Below are positions 31,982-37,504 of a stretch of DNA of 37,504 bases, one piece after another (position 1 is the stretch's first letter; each line of letters opens with the position of its first letter). Below the pieces are notes generated by a model. It did not search any database. It was not told the DNA's origin and saw only the letters and a list, made by a program, of their open reading frames with translations. The position numbers and the translations under genes were made by a program. Origin of the DNA: Actinomycetes bacterium (GTDB lineage Bacteria > Actinomycetota > Acidimicrobiia > Acidimicrobiales > Palsa-688); NCBI GenBank assembly GCA_021827225.1, contig JAKAXG010000002.1:1-37504 (forward strand). Direction: 5' to 3'.

Positions 31982-32169
31982 GCGGTCGAGGCGGAGTGCA
32001 GGGCGGCGGCGATGGCCCACGCCACCGCTCCCAGAGCGGCGGCCAGCGCCAGGCCCAGGGCCACGGCTATGACGATCAGCGCGGCCGCCGAGCGCACCGG
32101 GTGGCGCCGCGAGCTGCGCGCCGCGCCTGGCACGGACGAAGGGGATGTGTCGATACTGGAAGTGCTCAT
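31978..32169 (-). CDS. Small single-span membrane protein coupled to the HEAT-repeat gene
   Basis: 63 residues: a Ser/Pro-rich and basic N-terminus (SSRRHPVRS), then one transmembrane helix (AALIVIAVALGLALAAALGAVAWAIAAAL, about 31-59) and a very short end. The positive charges before the helix predict a cytoplasmic N-terminus. Its TGA overlaps the HEAT-repeat start as TTGA, which suggests the two proteins are made together and that the HEAT protein may be recruited to the membrane by it. A longer form from 32196 would add nine residues. No recognised domain. Confidence 0.65.
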   Translation of the reverse strand: MSTSSIDTSPSSVPGAARSSRRHPVRSAAALIVIAVALGLALAAALGAVAWAIAAALHSASTA

Positions 32170-32259
32170 CCCCCCCGTTCCCATTTCCTGGGGCACCGCA
32201 TGGCAGGCTGTCCCCGCTCCCGGCGAAAAGCTCCTGAAGAGCGAGCGGAGATCGAGGAC

Positions 32260-33474
32260 TTGACCACTACCGGACAGATTCTACAAGACGGGGTTCCGCC
32301 GCCGGAAGGCGGCGGGCGCCGGCCCCTGCGCCGCCGGGGGCTGCTGATCTTCCTCATCGTGGTGGCCGCCCTGGTGGCGGCCGCGGTGGTCTACGTGGTG
32401 CAGGGAGCCAAGGGCTACTACGCCATCTCCCCGGGCACCGCCCCGGTGGTGTCGGCCGCCTCCACCTGCCGGCCGTCGTCGGGCGGGTCGTTCAGCCTGC
32501 CGGGCGGGCGCGCCTGCGTCCGGGTCGTGATCCCCGCCGGGCGGGCGTCCACGGTCGACGGATCCATCATGATGGTCGACGTGCTCGTCGGCCCGGCCAC
32601 GCCGGGGGACTTCCTGCTGCAGAAGCTGGGCCTGCTGCACCAGGTCCACGACGGCACCGTGCTGGTGCCGAGCTCGGAGATCCTCGGCAACACCCCGCCC
32701 TCGCAGCTCGGCTGCCAGAACGACCAGCAGATGGCCGACGCCACCTCCACCGCCGCCACCGTCGCCCTCCGCCGGCTGGGCTACAAGGTCGGCCAGAACG
32801 ATCTGGGCGCCCAGGTGGACCAGGTGGCGCCGGGCACCCCGGCGGCGGCGGCCGGCCTGCAGTGCAACGACCTGATCACCGCCATCGACGGCCGCCCGGT
32901 TCACGGCGCCTCGGACCTGGTCGACGCCATCCACGCCGCCCGGCCGGGCCAGACGGTGCAGCTCGACGTGACCCGGACGGGCAAGGGGGGCAAGACCTCG
33001 CCGGTGCGGCTCACCGCCCGCCTGTCGGGCACGCCGGCGGAGAACGGCCAGGCGGCCAAACCCGACCAGGCGTTCCTGGGGGTGGAAGCCCAGACCCGCT
33101 ACACCTACAGCTACCCCTTCAACGTGGACATCCAGGTCGGCCAGATCGGCGGCCCCTCGGCCGGCCTGGCCCTGACGCTCGGCATCCTCGACGCCCTCGG
33201 GCACGGCCAGCTGACCGGAGGCCACCGGGTGGCGGCCACCGGCACCATCGACCTGCAGGGCGACGTCGGCGACGTGGGCGGCGTGGCCCAGAAGGCGGTG
33301 GCGGTGAGGAACGCCGGGGCGCAGGTGTTCTTCGTGCCGCCCCAGGAGCTGGCCGCGGCCAGGAGCGAGGCCGGCTCCATGAAGGTCTACGCCGTCTCCA
33401 CGCTGTCGCAGGCCCTCGCCGACCTTCAGGCCATGGGAGGTCGCATCCCGGCAGCACTCGCCGCATCGGGGTGA
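32260..33474 (+). CDS. Membrane-anchored PDZ and Lon-type (S16) protease, YlbL-like
   Basis: 404 residues: an N-terminal membrane helix (about 28-48, LLIFLIVVAALVAAAVVYVV), an extracytoplasmic N domain, a PDZ domain (about 175-260; VDQVAPGTPAAAAGLQCNDLI), and a Lon-type S16 protease domain (about 265-395). The catalytic dyad is visible: Ser in GQIGGPSAGLALTLGIL and Lys in VGGVAQKAVAVRNAGA. It is the family of B. subtilis YlbL and the mycobacterial PDZ/Lon-like protein. It lacks an ATPase domain, so it is ATP-independent and probably acts outside the membrane. The TTG start at 32260 is chosen because the conserved part begins just after it and a GAGG lies two bases upstream. The sensor kinase gene starts 7 bases after its stop. 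Confidence 0.87.
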   Translation: MTTTGQILQDGVPPPEGGGRRPLRRRGLLIFLIVVAALVAAAVVYVVQGAKGYYAISPGTAPVVSAASTCRPSSGGSFSLPGGRACVRVVIPAGRASTVDGSIMMVDVLVGPATPGDFLLQKLGLLHQVHDGTVLVPSSEILGNTPPSQLGCQNDQQMADATSTAATVALRRLGYKVGQNDLGAQVDQVAPGTPAAAAGLQCNDLITAIDGRPVHGASDLVDAIHAARPGQTVQLDVTRTGKGGKTSPVRLTARLSGTPAENGQAAKPDQAFLGVEAQTRYTYSYPFNVDIQVGQIGGPSAGLALTLGILDALGHGQLTGGHRVAATGTIDLQGDVGDVGGVAQKAVAVRNAGAQVFFVPPQELAAARSEAGSMKVYAVSTLSQALADLQAMGGRIPAALAASG

Positions 33475-33481
33475 GCCGGCC

Positions 33482-36241
33482 GTGTCGCTGACCGAAGCCC
33501 AGGTGCAGTTCGCCGCCGAGTTCATCACCCTGGTGGTGACCGCCGCCGCCCTGGTGCTGGTGGTGCTCCGCCCCCGGGAGCGCCGCCTCGACGCTTCGGC
33601 CCCGACCGCCCCGTCCCGGCCGGGCGGCCGACTGGTGGCGGTGGTCCTCTCCTCGCTGGCGCTGGTGGTCCTCGGCGCCGCCAGCTTCGCCCACGGGTCG
33701 CTGCTGGTGTCCGGCCGGTACGTGGAATGGGTGGGCCTCGGCCGGCTGGCGGCCGCCGCCGTGCTGGTGGTCGCCTTCCCGTACCCCCCCGGTCCCGGGA
33801 AGGGCCGGCCGGTCGTGGCCGGTGTGCTGCTGCGGTCGGGTTTCGTGGCGTGGTCGGTAGCCGGCATCACCGAGCTGACCTCGGCTCCCGGTTACGCCAC
33901 CGACGCTCTGCTGGTGGCCGGTTCCGCCCTCACGGTCACCGCCCTGCTGCGGACCGCCCGGCGGTCCATCGGGGTGCGGGTGGCGGCCAGCGCCGCCACC
34001 ACCCTCCTGCTGGTCGTCATCGTGCTGGCGCTGGCCCTGTCGACGGTCATCTCCTCCTCGGCGCAGCGGGAGGAGCTGCGACGGCTCTCGGCCCGCGCCG
34101 GCGTGGAGAAGGCCGCCCTGGCCGACACCGGGCCGGTGTCGTTCGCCGCCCAGCTGGTCGAAGCCGACCTGTCCAGCTACTTCTCGCCCCGGCCGGACGA
34201 CCCGCTGGTCCTCTACGCCGACGGGACCGCCGCCCAGAGATCGGCGGCCGCCGCGCTGATCAGCGCCCGGCTGGGGCAGCTCAGCGCCAGCAGCGGGGCC
34301 GCCCACTTCGGCAACATCTCCTACGCCAGCCCCGACGGGACGGAGGTCGTCATCCCCGGGGTGGGCGTACCGGTGGCCTCGCCCGGGTTGGCCGCCGACC
34401 CGGAGCTGAAGGTGTCGTGCTCGGCCGGCCGGCAGGGGCTGTTCGAGTCCGGGACCCAGGTCTGGCTGGGCGCCTCCTCACCGGAGTGCACGAGCACCGG
34501 ACGGCTGCTGGGGGTGGCGGTGATCACCCGGCCGCTCGACGACAGCTACCTCGCCGGCCGGCGGCCGATCGACCCGACGGTGGCCATGGCTCTGCTCTCC
34601 GGGCGGGCGGTCGTGGCCACCGCCGGCATGACCCCGGCGGTGGCGGCGTCGCTGGTACCGCCGTTCGCCGGGCCCGTCGGGCAGTCCGTGTCGCAGGCCG
34701 TGGGCAACCGGTTCGTGAGCGTGACCGTGCTCAGCACGGCGGGGCCCACCGGCCGCACACCGCTGTACCTGATGCTGGCCAGCCCGGCGACCAGCGTGCT
34801 CTCCACCCGCGAGCAGCTGTTCCGCACGCTGTTCCTGATCGCCTTCGGCGGCACCGTGCTCGCCCTGGGCCTCGCCGTGTTCACCGGCGACCGCATCACC
34901 GCGGGGCTGCGCCGGCTGACCGGGGCGGCGGCCGCCATCCAGGCCGGGGACACCGCGGTCCGGGCCGGCGTCGCCGGCGACGACGAGGTCGCCGCGCTGG
35001 GCTCGGCCTTCGACGCCATGCTGGATTCGGTCGCCGCGCAGTCCACCGCCCTGCAGGCGGCGGCCGAGGACGAGGCCCGGCTGCGCAACCGGCTCGAGGC
35101 GGTGGTCGCCGGCATGACCGACGCCCTGGTGGCGGTGGACGTCTACGGGCGGATCACCGACTTCAACCGGGCGGCCGCCGACCTCACCGGGGTGGACTCC
35201 TCCCGGGCGCTCGACTCGCCGGTGGAGGAGGTCGTCCGCCTGCGCGGGGAGGACGGGCGCCCCGTGGGCCGGCCGTTCTTCGCCGCCGGCGACCGGGACC
35301 AGGCGATGATGGGCTACGTCGTGCGGGGCTCCACCGAGATCCCCGTGGCCGTCTCGAGCGGTGCCCTGCTCGACCCCGGCGGCGGGCCGGTCGGCACCGT
35401 GCTGGTGTTCCGCGACATGCGCAAGGAGCACGAGGTCGAGAAGATGAAGACCGAGTTCCTGTCCCGGGTGGGCCACGAACTGCGCACCCCGCTCACCGGG
35501 ATCATGGGCTACGCCGACATCCTGCTCCGCCGGGACGTGCCCGCCGAACGGGCCCGCTCCTGGTACGAGGAGATCCTCCACAGCGCCCGCCGCCTGCTGC
35601 GCATCGTGGAGATGCTCGAGTTCTTCGCCTCCGAGGGCGCCGGCCGGCTGGTCCTGCGCCCCGAACCGGCGGACGTGCGGGCCCTGGTCAACGGGATCGC
35701 CTCGTCGTGGGCCGGCCGCCTGCCCGGCAACCTCTCCCTCGGGCGCCGCATGGCCCGCTCGGAGACCCTGGTGTCGGTGGACCGGCGGTGGCTCAGCCTG
35801 GCCGTCGACGAGCTGATCGACAACGCCGTGAAGTTCTCCCCCGAGGGAGGTCGCATCCTGGTGCGGGTCGCCGACCGGGGGGACTCGGTGGAGATCTCGG
35901 TCACCGACCAGGGGATGGGCATGACTCCCGAACAGCACGAGGTGGTCTTCGGCGAGTTCGTACAGGCTGACAACTCCGACACCCGCCGCTTCGGCGGCCT
36001 CGGCTTGGGCCTGGCCGTGGTGCGGCGCGTGGTGGAGGGCCACGGCGGGTCGGTCCGGGCCCGCTCCGCCCCCGGGCGCGGATCCACCTTCGTCATCCAG
36101 CTGCCCGTCTGGCCCCAGGGGGGCCTGCCCGACGGAGCCGGCCTCCGCAACGGCAACAGCCGGGCCGCCGGAGCGGTTACGGACCGGGCCGGCTCGAGTC
36201 CGGCCCGCACATCACCCACCCGCCGGGGTCCCGCCTCGTAG
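33482..36241 (+). CDS. Large orphan sensor histidine kinase (7TM-like/HAMP/PAS/HisKA/HATPase)
   Basis: 919 residues. Four or five membrane helices at the N-terminus (for example about 11-29, 50-68, 86-100, 140-155 and 168-190) are followed by an extracytoplasmic sensor region (about 195-455). A further membrane helix (about 465-485, LFLIAFGGTVLALGLAVFTG) is followed by HAMP (about 486-540), PAS (about 555-660, FNRAAADLTGV) and the kinase core. The phospho-accepting His665 is in SRVGHELRTPLTGIMGY, with the N box Asn781 in DELIDNAVKFSPEGG and G boxes DQGMGM and GLGLGLAVV. No response regulator gene is adjacent, so the partner is elsewhere. Its closeness to the membrane protease upstream (7 bases) suggests one transcript. 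Its TAG stop forms the -10 of the DivIVA gene. The GTG start is set by the short gap. The C-terminal 40 residues are disordered. Confidence 0.9.
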   Translation: MSLTEAQVQFAAEFITLVVTAAALVLVVLRPRERRLDASAPTAPSRPGGRLVAVVLSSLALVVLGAASFAHGSLLVSGRYVEWVGLGRLAAAAVLVVAFPYPPGPGKGRPVVAGVLLRSGFVAWSVAGITELTSAPGYATDALLVAGSALTVTALLRTARRSIGVRVAASAATTLLLVVIVLALALSTVISSSAQREELRRLSARAGVEKAALADTGPVSFAAQLVEADLSSYFSPRPDDPLVLYADGTAAQRSAAAALISARLGQLSASSGAAHFGNISYASPDGTEVVIPGVGVPVASPGLAADPELKVSCSAGRQGLFESGTQVWLGASSPECTSTGRLLGVAVITRPLDDSYLAGRRPIDPTVAMALLSGRAVVATAGMTPAVAASLVPPFAGPVGQSVSQAVGNRFVSVTVLSTAGPTGRTPLYLMLASPATSVLSTREQLFRTLFLIAFGGTVLALGLAVFTGDRITAGLRRLTGAAAAIQAGDTAVRAGVAGDDEVAALGSAFDAMLDSVAAQSTALQAAAEDEARLRNRLEAVVAGMTDALVAVDVYGRITDFNRAAADLTGVDSSRALDSPVEEVVRLRGEDGRPVGRPFFAAGDRDQAMMGYVVRGSTEIPVAVSSGALLDPGGGPVGTVLVFRDMRKEHEVEKMKTEFLSRVGHELRTPLTGIMGYADILLRRDVPAERARSWYEEILHSARRLLRIVEMLEFFASEGAGRLVLRPEPADVRALVNGIASSWAGRLPGNLSLGRRMARSETLVSVDRRWLSLAVDELIDNAVKFSPEGGRILVRVADRGDSVEISVTDQGMGMTPEQHEVVFGEFVQADNSDTRRFGGLGLGLAVVRRVVEGHGGSVRARSAPGRGSTFVIQLPVWPQGGLPDGAGLRNGNSRAAGAVTDRAGSSPARTSPTRRGPAS

Positions 36242-36244
36242 ATT
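36239..36244 (+). promoter_or_regulatory. Candidate -10 element for the DivIVA-domain gene (leaderless)
   Basis: TAGATT ends 6 bases before the ATG at 36251. Its TAG is also the stop codon of the sensor kinase gene, the same arrangement as at the leucine leader. Confidence 0.45.
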
Positions 36245-36250
36245 TACAGC

Positions 36251-37504
36251 ATGGGACCTGACGCCTCGCTGACACCGGAACTCATCCAGGCCCAGTCGTT
36301 CACATCCAACTTCCGTGGTTACGACCCGTCGGAGGTCAGGTCCTTCCTGAACCGGGTGGCCACCGAGCTGCGGGCCTGGCGGGAACGGGCGGAGCAGCTG
36401 GAGTCGGCCTGGCACTCGGCCGAGGAGCGGGCGGCGCGCCCGCCGGTCCTCGACGAGGACACCCTCATGGCGGCGGTGGGGGAGGAGACGGCGTCCATCC
36501 TGCGCACGGCCCGGGCCGCCGCCGCCGACCTGAGGACCAAGGCCGCCGACGAGTCGGAGCGGGCCGTTTCTGAAGCCCGGGCCGAGGCCGAACGGCTGGT
36601 CGCCGAGGCCCGCGCCGAGTCCGAAAAGCTGCTCTCGACGGCCCGCTCGGATTCCGAGCAGCTGCTGTCGGAGGCTCGCACCGAGTCCGACAAGCTCCGC
36701 TCCGACGCCCGGGAGGAGTCCGACAAGCTGCTGGCGGAGGCCCGCTCCGAATCCGAGCGGCTCCTGGGCGAGGCCCGCCAGGAAGCCGATCGGCTGCGCA
36801 CCGCCGCCGAGGACGCCGCCACCCGGGCCACCGCCGCCGCCGAGGACGCCGCCGCCCGGCTGATGTCGGGCGTGCGTACGGAGGCGGGGGAGATACTCGA
36901 CAAGGCCCGCATGGAGGCGGAGGCGGTGCGGGCCAGCGCCGAGAAGGACCGCCAGCTGACCATCGAGGGGGCCACCAGCACCCGGGACCGGATCCTCGAG
37001 GATCTGTCCCGGCGCCGGCGCATCGCCGTCGTGCAGATCGAGCAGCTGCGGGCCGGTCGGGAGCGGCTGATCGAGAGCTACGCGGTCGTCCGGCGCACCC
37101 TGGAGGAGGCCTCCACCGAGTTGAGCCGGGCCGATGCCGAGGCCCGGGCCGCCGCCGACGAGGTGGGCCGCCGCCTGCAGGACGACCCCGCCCTGCCCTG
37201 GTCGGACGAACCCGAGCCGGTCCCGGTGCTGCTGGCGGAGCCGGCCGCCCCCGCCGAGCCGGTGGCCGAGGAGCCCGAGGCGGTGGCCGAGGAGCCCGAG
37301 CCGGAGCCCGAGCCGGAGCCCGAGGCGGTCGCCGAAGAGCCCGAGGCGGTAGCCGAGTATGCCGAGCCGGAGCCGGAGCCGGAGCCGGTGGCCGAGGATG
37401 CCGAGCCGGAGCCCGAGCCGGAGCCGGAGCCGGAGCCCGAGCCGGTGGCCGAGGAAGCCGAGCCCGAGCCGGTGGCCGAGGAAGCCGAGCCCGAGGCGGT
37501 GACC
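36251..37504 (+). CDS. DivIVA-domain coiled-coil protein, C-terminus beyond the right edge
   Basis: 418 residues visible. The N-terminal DivIVA motif (FTSNFRGYDPSEVRSFLNRVATEL, about residues 17-40) is the membrane-curvature-sensing domain used for polar growth or division placement. A long coiled coil follows. Eight consecutive 11-residue repeats of the form (x)ESxxLLxEAR run from residue 100 to 187, a hendecad rather than the usual heptad pattern. A second coiled coil (about 205-310) comes next. From about 319 on the tail is strongly acidic with repeated EPEPEPVAEE, encoded by 6-base repeats, and continues off the window. It may be a polar organiser, Wag31/DivIVA-like, or a related coiled-coil scaffold. 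The gene starts 9 bases after the histidine kinase stop, with its own TAGATT element. Confidence 0.85.
   Translation, partial: MGPDASLTPELIQAQSFTSNFRGYDPSEVRSFLNRVATELRAWRERAEQLESAWHSAEERAARPPVLDEDTLMAAVGEETASILRTARAAAADLRTKAADESERAVSEARAEAERLVAEARAESEKLLSTARSDSEQLLSEARTESDKLRSDAREESDKLLAEARSESERLLGEARQEADRLRTAAEDAATRATAAAEDAAARLMSGVRTEAGEILDKARMEAEAVRASAEKDRQLTIEGATSTRDRILEDLSRRRRIAVVQIEQLRAGRERLIESYAVVRRTLEEASTELSRADAEARAAADEVGRRLQDDPALPWSDEPEPVPVLLAEPAAPAEPVAEEPEAVAEEPEPEPEPEPEAVAEEPEAVAEYAEPEPEPEPVAEDAEPEPEPEPEPEPEPVAEEAEPEPVAEEAEPEAVT
36548..36811 (+). repeat. Eight 33-bp coding repeats (hendecad coiled coil)
   Basis: Residues 100-187 of the DivIVA-domain protein form eight 11-residue units, such as AESEKLLSTAR, SDSEQLLSEAR, TESDKLRSDAR and SESERLLGEAR. 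Each unit is 33 bases with diverged codons, so the repeats are old. Unit number may vary between strains. Confidence 0.7.
37256..37504 (+). repeat. Hexanucleotide-type repeats encoding an acidic Glu/Pro tail
   Basis: Variants of GAGCCG and GAGCCC alternate with GTGGCCGAGGA-type units across the last 250 bases, encoding EPEPEPVAEE-like strings. Such tracts slip easily; tail length may differ between isolates or be misassembled. Confidence 0.65.

Noticed and set aside
31996..32259. Longer start for the PDZ/Lon-type protease
   Set aside because: It would overlap the small membrane protein gene on the other strand, and the added residues lack the pattern of the family.
1..37504. tRNA, rRNA, CRISPR arrays and insertion sequences
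   Set aside because: None found: no cloverleaf, no regular repeat-spacer pattern, and no transposase motif.

Overview
The window is a GC-rich (roughly 70 percent or more by eye), densely coding stretch of an actinobacterial chromosome. Two WhiB-like regulators, a class E sortase, paired TrkA-like proteins, a DivIVA-domain protein, a DUF2342 protein and a PDZ/Lon-like membrane protease all point to Actinomycetota. MreB alongside DivIVA, together with the general protein flavour, suggests a deep-branching class such as Acidimicrobiia; that placement is inference. I see no rRNA, tRNA, CRISPR array, insertion sequence or phage gene, so this looks like housekeeping chromosome rather than an island.

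Layout. 1-762 (minus): start of a large LuxR-type STAND ATPase regulator that runs off the left edge. 881-3155: isocitrate dehydrogenase and malate dehydrogenase, convergent around a perfect 17-bp-arm terminator. 3270-4884 (minus): a small acidic protein, an SCP2-domain protein and a disordered histone-tail-like protein. 5004-8706 (minus): a family 2 glycoside hydrolase and an ECF sigma-like protein fused to a membrane anchor and a Gly/Ser/Thr tail. 8950-12400 (plus): a MoxR-type AAA+ ATPase and its VWA partner. 12493-13871: two coupled TrkA-type proteins. 14126-16544: two WhiB genes flanking a formiminotransferase (minus) and a TatA/B protein, with a roughly 500-base regulatory-looking gap before the second whiB.

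16638-20225: two tandem zinc-ribbon/AIM24 proteins, then a leucine leader peptide with a terminator and leuA. 20232-24702: a small protein, ppk1, a Nudix hydrolase, an antisense sortase E, and a histidine phosphatase. The Nudix and phosphatase genes together look like a MutT1 protein split into two genes. 24733-26884 (minus): a Pro/Ala-rich protein and a DUF2342 protein. 26982-30312: an SDR epimerase-like protein lacking its catalytic Tyr, an HtrA-like protein lacking its whole catalytic triad (minus), MoaE, and a small membrane protein. 30284-33474: MreB, then (minus) a HEAT-repeat protein with a small membrane protein, then a PDZ/Lon-type membrane protease. 33482-37504: a large orphan sensor histidine kinase and a DivIVA-domain coiled-coil protein that runs off the right edge.

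A window-wide pattern is that many genes lack a usable Shine-Dalgarno sequence and instead carry a -10-like hexamer (TANNNT) 6 or 7 bases before the start codon, as expected for leaderless transcripts. The most notable individual items are the leucine attenuator, the sigma/membrane-anchor fusion, the triad-less HtrA, the split MutT1, and the cluster of membrane protease, sensor kinase and DivIVA.
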